A stretch of DNA of 64,000 nucleotides, taken from positions 42,506 through 106,505 of the forward strand of contig CALQIT020000003.1 of NCBI GenBank assembly GCA_943330705.2, written 5' to 3'. Source of the stretch: Streptomyces griseus. Lineage in GTDB: Bacteria > Bdellovibrionota > Bdellovibrionia > Bdellovibrionales > Bdellovibrionaceae. Under the pieces are notes generated by a model that was not told where the DNA came from, did no database searches, and worked only from the letters and a program-made list of their open reading frames with translations. Made by a program: the position numbers and the translations under genes. Positions 9,491 to 18,727 of the stretch are shown here, piece by piece. The stretch's first letter is position 1; every line of letters begins with the position of its first letter.

Positions 9491-10687
9491 ATGAAAACGT
9501 TTCAATTTCAGTATCAAGCAAAAAAAGGTTGGATCAATCGCCCTGACCCTAAGACGACAGACTCAGAAAAAACATTAATTCTTGCCTTCTGCGCGCCTGT
9601 ATTTAGGGACAATCCGGAAGTTCTCTCTGAATTGAAATCGGCATTTCCAAAATCTAAGGTCGTCGGTTGTTCAACCTCCGGAGAAATTTTTGGCAGTGAA
9701 GTCTTTGACTTTTCCATCTCTTGCACGGCAATTTGTTTCGAGGACGCCCATTTAAAAATTGCCTTTACAAGTTTGCAAAGTTCTTCTCAGTCGTTTGAGG
9801 TCGGAAAAAATTTAGCGCAAAGTCTTAAAGCGCCGGATTTAAAGGGCATTATTATACTCTCAGACGGACTTGCCGCCAATGGCAGCGCTTTAGCCGAAGG
9901 GGTCAATTCGCAAATTGATACTTCACAAACCTCGGTTTCGGGTGGACTTGCTGGGGATGGTAGCAAATTTGAAAGCACCTGGATTTTCAATGACGAAAAA
10001 ATCTGCAGCCAAAGTGCTTTAGCTATTGGACTTTATGGGGCAAATTTATTCATTTCCAGTGCTTCAAAAGGTGGCTGGGATATCTTTGGACCCGAGCGTC
10101 TGGTCACACGAAGTACCGATAACGTCGTTTATGAAATTGACGGGCGCCCTGCTCTTGATCTTTACAAAGAATATTTAGGAGACAAAGCAAAGGATCTTCC
10201 AGCTTCGGGACTACTATTTCCAATTCAAATTCGTGCTAACTCGAATGTTGAAAAAAGATTGGTTCGGACGATTCTTTCAGTAAACGAGGAGTCCAAGGCA
10301 CTTAATTTTGCAGGCAATGTTCCCCAGGGCTACCTGGTCCAGCTGATGCGCGCAAACTTTGACCGGGTTATCGATGGCGCCTCTGACGCTGCAGACGTGG
10401 TTAAGAAAAGACTTACAACAGAATTTGGCGCCGAAGCCTTAGAAACCAATTCTGTCTGCCTTGCCATTAGCTGCGTCGGCCGTAGACTTGTCCTTGGTGC
10501 TCGATCTGAAGAAGAGATCGAAGCGCTAGCAATTGGACTTGGCAAAAACACAGCAGTCATCGGATTTTATTCATACGGTGAGCTTGCCCCGTCAATTCAA
10601 GGTTCACCATGTGATCTTCACAATCAATCAATGACCCTGATGAATATTTACGAAGCAAGCGCAAGTAAAAGAGTGCGAGTTGCTTAG
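9491..10687 (+). CDS. FIST-domain sensory protein
   Basis: 398 residues from ATG 9491, which has GGAG about eight bases upstream (a GTG nine bases earlier is in frame but poorer). The protein carries FIST_N (about 20-215), with the typical VVGCSTSGEIFG and GLAGDG motifs, and FIST_C (about 225-380), with GFYSYGELAP near the end. FIST domains are cytoplasmic ligand sensors, probably for small molecules such as amino acids, normally linked to signal-transduction output domains. There is no output domain here; instead the stop abuts the start of a histidine kinase (TAGATG), so the pair probably forms one sensory unit. Confidence 0.9.
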   Translation: MKTFQFQYQAKKGWINRPDPKTTDSEKTLILAFCAPVFRDNPEVLSELKSAFPKSKVVGCSTSGEIFGSEVFDFSISCTAICFEDAHLKIAFTSLQSSSQSFEVGKNLAQSLKAPDLKGIIILSDGLAANGSALAEGVNSQIDTSQTSVSGGLAGDGSKFESTWIFNDEKICSQSALAIGLYGANLFISSASKGGWDIFGPERLVTRSTDNVVYEIDGRPALDLYKEYLGDKAKDLPASGLLFPIQIRANSNVEKRLVRTILSVNEESKALNFAGNVPQGYLVQLMRANFDRVIDGASDAADVVKKRLTTEFGAEALETNSVCLAISCVGRRLVLGARSEEEIEALAIGLGKNTAVIGFYSYGELAPSIQGSPCDLHNQSMTLMNIYEASASKRVRVA

Positions 10688-12037
10688 ATGATCAATCGAA
10701 TAGTGGCTCGCCAGCTCCGGAGGTTGAATCTTGATTCTGAGCAAGTTCCAAAAGAACTTGAGCAGTGGCAGGACTTTCTGAAAGTCATCGGCGAAACCTA
10801 CCATCAAAATCTCGAAGACCGCTATCTTTTGGAAAGGTCCCTCGAGATTTCAAGCCGTGAAATGTCAGAGCGATTGCAAAAAAACAAAGAACTTAGTTTG
10901 CAACTGATGCAAGCATCAAAGCTTGCATCGATCGGCACCCTAGCTTCAGGAATCGCACATGAATTAAATAATCCCCTTCAAGCAATTGGAGGTTTTTTAG
11001 AGATCATGGCAAGAAGGGAACTAGATCGAGAAACGACGATGAAATATTTTGACAGGATTACTCGGCTAACAGTTCGAATGGCAGGTACGATCAAGCATTT
11101 GCTTAAGTTATCGAGGGGTTCCCAAGACCAAGAGAAAGTTCGTATTTCAATTATGGATCCCATCGAAGAGGCCCACGAACTTTTAGGCAAGCAATTAAGC
11201 TACGATCAAATTGAATTTGAAATTAATAATAAATCCATTAACCCCTATGTTCGGGGTGACCTCAATCAACTTTTTGGCGTTTTTCAAAACTTGATGGCGA
11301 ATAGCAGAGACGCCTTTTGTTCTCAGGTAAATCGCAAGAATTCAAGAATTATAATCGATATCGAAAACTCAGAAAATAGCGTTGTTGTTCACTTTCAAGA
11401 TAATGCTGGCGGAATTCCTGACAATGTCATCGGTAGGATCTTTGATCCATTTTTCACAACCAAAGAGGTTGGTAGTGGCACGGGCCTAGGGCTTGCTTTG
11501 GCCCGACAGGCTATCGAAGAAACAAATGGGACGATGACTGTTCAGGTCAAAGGCATTGAAACAACTTTTATAATTAAAATTCCTAACGCTGCAGGGAATT
11601 CCGAAGAGGCCAGATCAGGTTCAATAGATTCCGTCGGGGAGATTACCCATCCGGGTTGGAAGATCAAGCAGTTTTCAATTCTTATCGTCGACGACGAAGA
11701 GGATATCTGCGATCAATTGGAAAGCGAATTTCAACAAGAATTTTTTGTAAAGAAAGCAAATTCAGGGGACGAGGCAATTAAGTATTTAACAACAGACAAA
11801 TTCGACGCCGTTTTGACCGACTTGCGTATGCCTGGGAAGTCCGGACTTGAAGTTGCAAGTTTTGCCAGAAAGATGAATCCAGATGTGAAATTGGTCATCA
11901 TGAGTGGACATATCGGCAGCTCGTTTCCGCCAGAATTGGAAGCTTTGCAACCATTTGAATATTTTGAGAAGCCGTTTAAATCTTTAAAAATCATGACAGA
12001 AACTGTAATTGACTTTGTTACCAAGTTTTCCATTTGA
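10688..12037 (+). CDS. Soluble hybrid histidine kinase with C-terminal receiver domain
   Basis: 449 residues with no membrane segment. Order: N-terminal helical part (1-75), HisKA with phospho-acceptor His91 in [14 protein letters not shown], HATPase_c with N box (LMANSRDAF), G1 DNAGGIPDN and G2 [13 protein letters not shown], a short linker, then a receiver (about 325-449) with VDDEEDI and phospho-acceptor Asp378 in [11 protein letters not shown]. The input is likely the FIST protein encoded immediately upstream. The attached receiver may be a phosphate sink or phosphorelay step. No DNA-binding regulator lies next to it. Confidence 0.93.
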   Translation: MINRIVARQLRRLNLDSEQVPKELEQWQDFLKVIGETYHQNLEDRYLLERSLEISSREMSERLQKNKELSLQLMQASKLASIGTLASGIAHELNNPLQAIGGFLEIMARRELDRETTMKYFDRITRLTVRMAGTIKHLLKLSRGSQDQEKVRISIMDPIEEAHELLGKQLSYDQIEFEINNKSINPYVRGDLNQLFGVFQNLMANSRDAFCSQVNRKNSRIIIDIENSENSVVVHFQDNAGGIPDNVIGRIFDPFFTTKEVGSGTGLGLALARQAIEETNGTMTVQVKGIETTFIIKIPNAAGNSEEARSGSIDSVGEITHPGWKIKQFSILIVDDEEDICDQLESEFQQEFFVKKANSGDEAIKYLTTDKFDAVLTDLRMPGKSGLEVASFARKMNPDVKLVIMSGHIGSSFPPELEALQPFEYFEKPFKSLKIMTETVIDFVTKFSI

Positions 12038-12046
12038 GAGTGAATG

Positions 12047-12403
12047 TTAGATCTTTCGCACAAACTCTGATTTTAAATTGATGGTTCCCATTCCATCAAT
12101 TTTACAAATAATATTGTGCCCATCATTGCCATCCGTCAGGCGAATATTTTTGACCTTTGTGCCGCTTTTTAAAACCCCTGAAGACCCTTTAATTTTAAGA
12201 TCCTTCATTACGGTCACGGCGTCACCACTGGTCAGAGTATTCCCATTTGCATCTTTAATCGTTGCGTTAGCTGTTTCGGGTGCACTGGCGGTTGTATCTA
12301 AGTGTTCGCTCCACTCATTGGCACACTCAGGGCAAATCCAAATATTTCCGTCGGAATAGACATTTTCAGAATTACATTTTGGGCACTTTGGTTCCGTTTT
12401 CAA
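12047..12403 (-). CDS. yjdM: YjdM/PhnA family zinc-ribbon protein
   Basis: 118 residues from a TTG at 12403 with AGGAG about six bases upstream; this gives the normal family length, while an upstream ATG would add 34 unrelated residues. An N-terminal zinc ribbon, [21 protein letters not shown], is followed by the PhnA core with [13 protein letters not shown] and [17 protein letters not shown]. The E. coli relative was named for alkylphosphonate operons but is not needed for phosphonate breakdown; function remains unclear. Convergent with the hybrid kinase. Confidence 0.88.
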   Translation of the reverse strand: MKTEPKCPKCNSENVYSDGNIWICPECANEWSEHLDTTASAPETANATIKDANGNTLTSGDAVTVMKDLKIKGSSGVLKSGTKVKNIRLTDGNDGHNIICKIDGMGTINLKSEFVRKI

Positions 12404-12561
12404 AGAGGTCTCCTGGTTAGGTATACAGTACCTGCGATTGCGCGAACTTGGAAGCTCTCGAACAAGCAGATTTAAGTTTTGTAAATTCTGGACTTTATTT
12501 TCCAATAGCTTAGTAGATGATAGACCTGAATTAAAAATAACTGCTCAAAAAGGTAGCCCAC

Positions 12562-13605
12562 GTGTTCAAAGCAAAAGCATATGCTGCTCAATCTACAACC
12601 TCAAAAATTCTTCCCCATCAGATCGAAAGAAGATCGCCTCGTCCCGATGATGTTGTCATCGAAATTGCTTACTGCGGAGTTTGCCATTCCGATATTCACA
12701 CTGCCCGCGGAGAATGGGGACCAACTGCCTACCCTTGCGTACCAGGCCACGAAATCGTTGGGAAGGTGACTGAAGCAGGAAAGAAGGTAAAACGTTTCAA
12801 GGTAGGTGACCTTGTCGGCGTTGGTTGTTTTGTCGATTCTTGCGGAAAATGTGCAAGTTGCAAATCAAATGAACAGCAATTTTGCGAAGGCCATACTGTC
12901 TTTACCTATAACAGCACAGAGCTTGATGGAAAGACCCCGACCTACGGTGGATACTCATCGCATATAACTGTTAAGGACAAATATGTCCTTAAAATTAAAA
13001 AGGGCCTCGCTTTAGACCGAGTCGCCCCGCTTCTGTGCGCAGGGATTACGACTTATTCGCCGCTAAAGCGTTATGGGACAAAAAAGGGCTCTAAAGTTGG
13101 TGTCGTTGGCCTGGGCGGCCTGGGTCACATGGCAGTTAAGATTGCAAAAGCAATGGGTGCCGAGGTCACGGTTTTCAGTACTTCCCCGAATAAGGAGCAG
13201 GACGCAAAGAAATTAGGGGCAAAGAATTTTATTATCACTTCAGATCTGAAAAATTTTGCAGCTGTTAGTGGAAAGCTTGATTTAATAATTGATACAGTTT
13301 CGGCCAAACATGATTTTTCACCCTACATGGGAACTTTAAAGATCGGTGGCACCCATGTTTTGGTTGGTGCAGCGCCTGAGCCCAATCAAGTGGCCGCCAT
13401 GGCGCTGATTTATGGCCGCAAAAGACTTGCTGGTTCATTGATTGGTGGCATAAAGGAAACTCAAGAGATGTTGGACTTTTGTGCAAAGAAAAAGGTTTTA
13501 GCTGACATCGAGCTTATCACCGCCCCACAAATTAATGATGCTTATGAAAGAACCGTCAAAGGGCAGGTTAAATACCGCTTCGTAATTGACGCAAAATCGT
13601 TCTAG
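12562..13605 (+). CDS. Zinc-dependent alcohol dehydrogenase (YahK/cinnamyl-alcohol type)
   Basis: 347 residues starting with GTG. Catalytic zinc ligands are in CGVCHSDIH and GHEIVG, the structural zinc cysteines in CGKCASCKSNEQQFC, and the NAD(P) fold in GLGGLGHMAVKIAKAMG. The pattern matches the CAD/YahK branch, NADP-dependent reductases of broad aldehydes. Cytoplasmic. A single gene divergent from yjdM; the substrate cannot be told from sequence. Confidence 0.92.
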   Translation: MFKAKAYAAQSTTSKILPHQIERRSPRPDDVVIEIAYCGVCHSDIHTARGEWGPTAYPCVPGHEIVGKVTEAGKKVKRFKVGDLVGVGCFVDSCGKCASCKSNEQQFCEGHTVFTYNSTELDGKTPTYGGYSSHITVKDKYVLKIKKGLALDRVAPLLCAGITTYSPLKRYGTKKGSKVGVVGLGGLGHMAVKIAKAMGAEVTVFSTSPNKEQDAKKLGAKNFIITSDLKNFAAVSGKLDLIIDTVSAKHDFSPYMGTLKIGGTHVLVGAAPEPNQVAAMALIYGRKRLAGSLIGGIKETQEMLDFCAKKKVLADIELITAPQINDAYERTVKGQVKYRFVIDAKSF

Positions 13606-13713
13606 CCTTTGGGGTTGCCGACTCATACCTTAGCCGCGGTCTCGGTTTCGTGTTCTTATTTCATGGTCAACAATGTATTAATTGCCGATCTAAGGGGTAA
13701 TCCATTGAGACTC

Positions 13714-13741
13714 TTGCCACAGGGGATATGAAAACTATATT
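13714..13741 (+). promoter_or_regulatory. Candidate sigma-70-type promoter of the DEAD-box helicase gene
   Basis: TTGCCA at 13714-13719 and TATATT at 13736-13741 are separated by 16 bases and lie about 34 bases ahead of the ATG at 13775, leaving a short leader containing AAAGGA. The boxes are close to the general consensus. No mapping data. Confidence 0.4.
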
Positions 13742-13774
13742 GTCCCGGGTCTGTACTTTTAAAGGACGACCATC

Positions 13775-14929
13775 ATGGAATTATTTTCTGGCTTCAATTT
13801 TTTACCGACAATCCAAGCAACTTTGGTCGAAAAAGGTCTTTTTCGACCAACTGAAATTCAATGCCGATCTTTACCGTTGTTGCTGACCGGAAAGTCCGTG
13901 GTTGGGGTTTCTGAAACTGGAAGTGGTAAAACACTTTCCTATGCTTTACCCTTGTTGCATCTGTTAAAAGTGCTAGAAAATAACGGACAACCTGTTACCG
14001 CCGATGCGCAACCTCGGGCCGCCATAATTGTGCCAACCCGCGAGTTGGGCGAGCAAGTTTCTCGGGTTCTGAAGCCGTTTACCCACACCACCCGATTACG
14101 TGTTCGAACAGTCCTTGGTGGAACAACCCTAGAAGTCGCAAAAAGAAATATCAGTGGTCCATTTGAAATTTTGGTAGCGACCCCAGGCAGACTTGTGAAG
14201 TTAATGAATCGTAGGTTGATTAATCTAAGTGATGTTCGATCACTTATTTTTGATGAAGCGGATCAAATGTTAGATCAGGGTTTTTTGAACGATGCCATGA
14301 CGATTGCCGAGGCCTGTCGTCCAGATCGACAGCTGGGTCTATTTTCAGCGACAGTGTCTGCGACAATGCAGGAACTGATGGCAAAACTTTTTTCCGGTGC
14401 TGAAATTGTCCGTAGTGAAGGCAGCCACCGAGTCGTTGCGACATTAACTACGGTGAACCGCAATGTTATTGATGGTAAACGGATGCCTTTACTTGAAAAG
14501 CTTTTAGCAGAGCCTGTTAAGGGCGGTACTCTAATATTTACCAATACCAGAGACCAATGCGACACGTTGGCAAAGTTGCTAAAAGATAAGGGTCATAATT
14601 GTTTAATCTACCGGGGCGAGATGGATAAAGTCGAACGTCGCGCCAATTTAAAATCTTTTCGCGAGGGAAAGACAGGTCTACTGATATCGACAGATCTGGC
14701 TTCGCGTGGTCTTGATGTTGAAAATGTCGAGCGAGTTATAAATTACCATTTGCCTCAGGACATAAATAACTATCTTCATCGGGTCGGTCGCACGGCGCGG
14801 GCAGGTCGTCAGGGTGTTGTGGTTAACCTCGTGACGGCTAGGGATGGCGCTTTGATTGCCAATTTAGAAAATATAAAAGCTGGACCTAGAAAAAAAGCCA
14901 CGCCCGCAAAACAAAACTTCAAACGCTAG
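13775..14929 (+). CDS. DEAD-box ATP-dependent RNA helicase
   Basis: 384 residues, a compact RhlE/DbpA-like length with hardly any C-terminal extension. Q motif region FRPTEIQ (24-30), motif I SETGSGKT (46-53), Ia VPTRELGEQ, II DEAD (160-163), III SAT (about 190), IV-VI including STDLASRGLDVENVERVIN and HRVGRTARAGR. A short basic tail (KKATPAKQNFKR) may bind RNA. It unwinds short RNA duplexes, for example in ribosome assembly or cold adaptation. A good AAAGGA site sits before ATG 13775. The specific subfamily is not assignable. Confidence 0.94.
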   Translation: MELFSGFNFLPTIQATLVEKGLFRPTEIQCRSLPLLLTGKSVVGVSETGSGKTLSYALPLLHLLKVLENNGQPVTADAQPRAAIIVPTRELGEQVSRVLKPFTHTTRLRVRTVLGGTTLEVAKRNISGPFEILVATPGRLVKLMNRRLINLSDVRSLIFDEADQMLDQGFLNDAMTIAEACRPDRQLGLFSATVSATMQELMAKLFSGAEIVRSEGSHRVVATLTTVNRNVIDGKRMPLLEKLLAEPVKGGTLIFTNTRDQCDTLAKLLKDKGHNCLIYRGEMDKVERRANLKSFREGKTGLLISTDLASRGLDVENVERVINYHLPQDINNYLHRVGRTARAGRQGVVVNLVTARDGALIANLENIKAGPRKKATPAKQNFKR

Positions 14930-14951
14930 TCCCCTTATCGCTTTAGGGACT
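14928..14951. terminator. Possible bidirectional terminator between helicase and yaiI
   Basis: AGTCCC (14928-14933) pairs with GGGACT (14946-14951) around a 12-base loop. It covers the stop codons of two convergent genes. The stem is only six pairs and the flanking T content is modest. Confidence 0.3.
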
Positions 14952-15384
14952 GTATTATTTGATCAAGTTTTGCTAGAAATCGCGAACGCGATTTTTTGTC
15001 CATCGGCGCAGGTCCACCGCGAATTTCACCCATTTGTCGAAGATTCTGCATCAGCTCCCGAGTCGCCACCGCTGAGCCAATATTGTCTTCAGTGAACTCT
15101 TCGCCCTTAGAGCCCAGCACACGCAATGATTTTTTTACGCAGCGATCCGCCAGTAAAATATCAGAGGTAATTACGATATCTCTAGCGTTTGAGTTTTCGA
15201 CGATCCAGTCATCAGCCGCATCAAAATCAGCAGCGACAACAACCATTTTAAACAATGGATTCAATGGAATATTCAATCGTTTGTTAGCTACCAAGACAAC
15301 CGAAAGCTGGTATCGTTCAGCGACTTTATAGACCTCATCTTTGACAGCGCAGCCATCGGCGTCGATATATATTTTAATCGTCAT
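14935..15384 (-). CDS. yaiI: YaiI/YqxD family protein (DUF188)
   Basis: 149 residues, normal for the family. Shows the PIN-like acidic start [16 protein letters not shown] (5-20), then [13 protein letters not shown] at about 74-86 and the closing RELMQNLR and [13 protein letters not shown] segments that are near-invariant. The family is predicted to be a NYN/PIN-type nuclease because of the conserved Asp residues; no activity is established. Convergent with the helicase gene. Confidence 0.93.
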   Translation of the reverse strand: MTIKIYIDADGCAVKDEVYKVAERYQLSVVLVANKRLNIPLNPLFKMVVVAADFDAADDWIVENSNARDIVITSDILLADRCVKKSLRVLGSKGEEFTEDNIGSAVATRELMQNLRQMGEIRGGPAPMDKKSRSRFLAKLDQIIQSLKR

Positions 15385-15426
15385 AGGTAAGTCCTAAATG
15401 AATGCGGCTGGGTCGTCATGTTTCTA

Positions 15427-15729
15427 TTATTCAAGTTCTAAAATGCTTTTGCAAGATTCCATACGCGAGTTAATTTCACCAATCAGTTTTTGCAATTTAT
15501 GGATTTCAGTGGCGTCCAACTCGCGCTCTAAGGCCGCGATCACTATGGGATGCTTTTTTAACCAGGCTCCTTGTCGCGCGGCATAGGTCTCTGGAATTCC
15601 AGAGCGTAAAGCCGCTTGCCGAGCATTGCCATCGACAAGATATTCTGAAATAAACTTTAAGGTTTCTAAAGTCACGATATGTCTGTGGGCCTTTAAGCGC
15701 GAAGAAAAACCCATTTGCCGTATTCGCAT
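15427..15729 (-). CDS. Small-terminase-like DNA-binding protein, isolated
   Basis: 100 residues. The stretch from about 24 to 65 (FISEYLVDGNARQAALRSG then QGAWLKKHPIVIAALE) matches the N-terminal helix-turn-helix of phage small terminase subunits (Terminase_2), in which NATQAAIRAG-type and LLKNPKV-type motifs are typical. The remainder is a charged helix. No large terminase, portal or other phage gene is nearby, so it is either a remnant or a domesticated DNA-binding protein. The domain call is moderate; the function is unknown. Confidence 0.6.
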   Translation of the reverse strand: MRIRQMGFSSRLKAHRHIVTLETLKFISEYLVDGNARQAALRSGIPETYAARQGAWLKKHPIVIAALERELDATEIHKLQKLIGEINSRMESCKSILELE

Positions 15730-15838
15730 TTATGTCCTTTCATATGCCCTAGCCCATAATTAAATTAGAACTGGCATATTGAAACAATTGCATTTTAAAT
15801 ATGAATAGATGGCGAAGTCATCTTCCGCAGGAGAATCT

Positions 15839-16537
15839 ATGTTACAAATTCGAAAATCAGACGAAAGAGGCTTCGCAGATCATGGCTGGCTGGTTGCTCG
15901 GCATACATTTTCCTTTGCTGGGTACTATGATCCAAAGCATATCCAATTTCGAAGTTTAATGGTTATTAATGAAGATCGCATTCAGGGTAAAGCTGGATTC
16001 GGCAAGCATCCGCACAAAAATATGGAAATCATTTCTTATGTTGTTAAAGGTGGCCTTCTGCATGAAGACACAATGGGCAATAAAACAACCATTCGCCCAG
16101 GGGAAGTCCAAAGTTTAAGTGCGGGATCTGGAATCCAGCATTCTGAGTTTAACGAATTCACAGATCAAGAAACGCATTTGTTTCAGATTTGGATCTTACC
16201 AAATAGCCTAGATCAAGCCCCCAGCTATGGGCAAAAGTCATTTGAGTCAGCACTCAGCTCAGAAAAAATCGTGCTGGTTGCATCAGAAGGCGGTCGCAAT
16301 GGCTCAATTTCAATTCGCCAAGACGCCGACATGTATGTTTCAAGATTAAAAAATGGCGAAAGCTTAGAATTTCTAGTTCGCTCTGGTAGGGGTGTTTGGT
16401 TGCAAATGGTTTCAGGTCAAATTCAGGTTAATGGGTTGAAATTATCTGCTGGAGATGGCCTAGCTGTTGAAATCACCAATCAGCTGACAATAGTCGCCGA
16501 AAGCCATAGTGAAATAATCATTTTTGATTTGGCCTGA
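15839..16537 (+). CDS. Pirin family protein (YhhW-like, possible quercetin dioxygenase)
   Basis: 232 residues from ATG 15839, preceded by CAGGAGA; the in-frame GTG/ATG-type codons further upstream would only add ten non-conserved residues. Bicupin: cupin 1 holds the metal ligands in GFGKHPHKNMEIISYV and SGIQHSEFNE (two His of HPH, the third His, then Glu). ERGFADHGWL and HTFSFAGYYDP at the N-terminus match YhhW, whose purified form shows quercetinase activity. Cytoplasmic, probably Fe- or other-metal-dependent; true substrate unknown. Confidence 0.9.
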   Translation: MLQIRKSDERGFADHGWLVARHTFSFAGYYDPKHIQFRSLMVINEDRIQGKAGFGKHPHKNMEIISYVVKGGLLHEDTMGNKTTIRPGEVQSLSAGSGIQHSEFNEFTDQETHLFQIWILPNSLDQAPSYGQKSFESALSSEKIVLVASEGGRNGSISIRQDADMYVSRLKNGESLEFLVRSGRGVWLQMVSGQIQVNGLKLSAGDGLAVEITNQLTIVAESHSEIIIFDLA

Positions 16538-16586
16538 ATTCATCTGCCTCCACAGGCCTGACTTAAGGATACAATAAAAGGTACAA

Positions 16587-16952
16587 ATGCTAGCCACCAG
16601 TGATTTTTCAAGAAAAGTAATGGAACTGATAAATAAAATTCCCAAGGGAAAGGTTGCCACCTACGGTCAGATAGCGAAACTTGCTGGGAAGCCCCATGGT
16701 TCCCGCGGAGTTTCGTGGATACTGCACTCCTGTTCGGTGACCTACCGTCTGCCATGGCATCGTGTCGTAAACTCTAAAGGAAAAATTTCGTTTCTTCCAT
16801 TGAGTCATAATTATCGGCAGCAAAAGCGGTATTTGGAAAATGAGAAAGTCATCTTTTTACATGGTGATCGGATAGATCTATTGAGGTTCCAGTGGAAGAA
16901 GACGGCCCCTAAGCCGCGGTCCATCAAGGGAAAGCCACAGATCTTTGGGTAA
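16587..16952 (+). CDS. atl: Alkyltransferase-like protein (ATL), MGMT fold without the acceptor cysteine
   Basis: 121 residues. It matches the DNA-binding domain of O6-alkylguanine alkyltransferase: IPKGKVATYGQIAKLAG (18-34), the Arg-finger region PHGSRGVSWIL, and the active-site loop. The loop reads PWHRVVNSKGKI (56-67) where repair enzymes have PCHR, so Cys is replaced by Trp57. This is the signature of ATL proteins, which bind O6-alkylguanine and flag it for nucleotide excision repair instead of repairing it directly. AAAGG precedes the ATG. It follows the pirin gene by 49 bases. Confidence 0.92.
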   Translation: MLATSDFSRKVMELINKIPKGKVATYGQIAKLAGKPHGSRGVSWILHSCSVTYRLPWHRVVNSKGKISFLPLSHNYRQQKRYLENEKVIFLHGDRIDLLRFQWKKTAPKPRSIKGKPQIFG

Positions 16953-17022
16953 GGACTAGGCAATATTTTCAGAATTTTGCATTCCGCTTCGATTGCCGCT
17001 GCAACTATGCTATCTCAGACCT

Positions 17023-17541
17023 ATGAATGCTTCTATTTGTGTCTCTTGTTTGAAGCCAAAGGCTGCACTTACCTGTGGATTGTGCGAAAGTACGATCTGT
17101 AAATACTGTGCCCACATTATTGAAGATGACACGTTTTCCTATTTGCCTGTTGTTCCTCAGCATCTTTTGCATACGACCTACTGCCATCAGTGTTTCGATA
17201 ACACAGTAGCAGCGGATTTAGAGTCCTATAATCAGATGATGGAGCAGGCAAAAGATGTCGCGATCTTCGGCAAAAATCAGGGTAAAGAAACACGCTTGAT
17301 CGAACGTCTACAGGATCCAACTCGTGTGACTGACTGTGCTGATGAAAAGGAAGTTATCATGCGCCTAGCTTTTTTGGCGGTGAAGGCTGGATGTAACACT
17401 GTCGTTGACGTTGATACCAAATATGAAAAAGTAAAAAATGGATCCTATACAACAATGAAATGGCAAGGATCCGGCGTCGCTGCCCATTTTTCGCAAAATA
17501 ATGCCGTTCGCGATCGTTCAATTTGGCACCAACCGAATTAA
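17023..17541 (+). CDS. Cysteine-rich zinc-ribbon protein of unknown function
   Basis: 172 residues from ATG 17023 (an in-frame start ten codons earlier lacks support). The N-terminal 65 residues hold several Cys pairs, CVSCLKPKAALTCGLCE, CKYCAH and CHQCF, suggesting two zinc sites of a cross-brace kind. The C-terminal third (about 130-160, MRLAFLAVKAGCNTVVDVD) resembles the second half of YbjQ-type domains, where a helix is followed by an A-N-A-I-V-N-V strand. I infer a YbjQ-like half domain with low certainty. No named family recognised. Confidence 0.65.
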   Translation: MNASICVSCLKPKAALTCGLCESTICKYCAHIIEDDTFSYLPVVPQHLLHTTYCHQCFDNTVAADLESYNQMMEQAKDVAIFGKNQGKETRLIERLQDPTRVTDCADEKEVIMRLAFLAVKAGCNTVVDVDTKYEKVKNGSYTTMKWQGSGVAAHFSQNNAVRDRSIWHQPN

Positions 17542-17554
17542 TCTAAAGTCTAGA

Positions 17555-17588
17555 GCGAATCAATCCACTATCAAGCGCGAATCAATCC
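17555..17588. repeat. 12-bp direct repeat
   Basis: GCGAATCAATCC occurs at 17555-17566 and again at 17577-17588, in the short gap before the AI-2E-family permease gene. It could be chance or a small operator. Confidence 0.5.
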
Positions 17589-17651
17589 GCGGTCTATTGC
17601 TGCCGACAGTAGAAGTTGTTTTTTCAATGTTCTTGGATATATATTGTGAGC

Positions 17652-18692
17652 ATGCTTGAAAAACATCAAAATTGGTCACGAATAATTCTATTTTTAATAT
17701 TTGTGATTCCGTTTCTTCTCATATTTTCTCCATTCTTTATTCCCATTCTTCTGGCCATCTTTGTGGCGCTAGGACTTGAGCCCATTCTATACAAAGTTAA
17801 GTTGCAGGCAAAAAATAGAAAACTTTTTACCTTCGGATTATTGGCCGTCAGTCTATTTTTAATTTGGGGACCCTTGATCTTTTTTTCATTGCGAATTGTA
17901 AAGGGTCTTAAATCAGTTTCTCTTCAATCGATTCAAAATTCTCAGTTTATACAGTCTCTGTTTTCATTATTTGGAAAAATACAAACCTACCTTAGCCAAT
18001 GGGCCGACATGATCGGAACCGAACAAGATATCATACCTGGAAAGGATGAAATTCTTGCGAAATTAGGACCATTTATTGTTGCAAAAGCGACTTCTTTTTT
18101 AACTTCACTTCCAACTTTATCTTTGTCTTTTTTTGTTTTTTTTAGTTTTTTGTTTATTTTAACTAGCAAAGCAAAAGCAATACGCGCCGGAATTTTTAGA
18201 TTTAGTCCTTTGCCCGATGCGGAAATGCAAGAAATTCTTCAGTCACTGCAGGCCAGCTGCAAGTTAATTTTGGTTTCAACCTTAATGGTGGGTGTCCTGC
18301 AGGCCTTGATTGTTTCAATTGGCTCGTTAATTTTTGGCTACCATGAGTTCTATTTAGTATTTTCGGCAACGCTTTTTCTTTCCTTTATTCCGGTGATTGG
18401 TGCCGCCCCGGTAGCCTTGGCATTGGCGTTGATTTCATTTTTAGGAGGAAACTCTGCCGATGGTATTGGCCTACTTGTTGTGGCGGCAATCGCTGGCAGC
18501 ATTGATAATATTATTAAACCATTTATACTTTCCAGTAATGAAAAAAGCCTGCCTCCACTGCTATCTTTGCTGGGAATATTGGGCTCAATTTTGGTCTTTG
18601 GGCTACCGGGCCTATTGTTGGGACCGCTACTGTTGCAGGTCACCGTCCAATTGGCGCCACGGTTGGCTGAAAAGATATTAAAAACCAATTAG
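17652..18692 (+). CDS. AI-2E family (PerM-like) membrane transporter
   Basis: 346 residues from ATG 17652; a GTG six bases earlier is equally possible and no strong ribosome-binding site decides it. About eight membrane helices: a pair at about 8-45, one at about 55-85, a soluble central stretch, then a cluster from about 145 to 335. The family features (a glycine/proline-rich loop FIPVIGAAPVALALAL and the end-helix block GLPGLLLGPLLLQV) are present. Family members are proposed exporters of signals or ions; the substrate here is unknown. A second member lies at about 46.5 kb. Confidence 0.88.
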   Translation: MLEKHQNWSRIILFLIFVIPFLLIFSPFFIPILLAIFVALGLEPILYKVKLQAKNRKLFTFGLLAVSLFLIWGPLIFFSLRIVKGLKSVSLQSIQNSQFIQSLFSLFGKIQTYLSQWADMIGTEQDIIPGKDEILAKLGPFIVAKATSFLTSLPTLSLSFFVFFSFLFILTSKAKAIRAGIFRFSPLPDAEMQEILQSLQASCKLILVSTLMVGVLQALIVSIGSLIFGYHEFYLVFSATLFLSFIPVIGAAPVALALALISFLGGNSADGIGLLVVAAIAGSIDNIIKPFILSSNEKSLPPLLSLLGILGSILVFGLPGLLLGPLLLQVTVQLAPRLAEKILKTN

Positions 18693-18727
18693 GATTTCAA
18701 GAACAGGCAGCCAAGTTTTCCAGTTTA

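Noticed and set aside
12404..12505. A longer YjdM start at 12505
   Set aside because: The added 34 residues do not resemble the family and a TTG with a good ribosome-binding site gives the usual length.
15427..15729. Prophage or gene-transfer-agent region around the terminase-like gene
   Set aside because: No capsid, portal, large terminase, integrase or tail genes are seen within the window.
16587..16952. Active O6-methylguanine repair enzyme
   Set aside because: The acceptor cysteine is replaced by Trp57, so direct repair is not possible.
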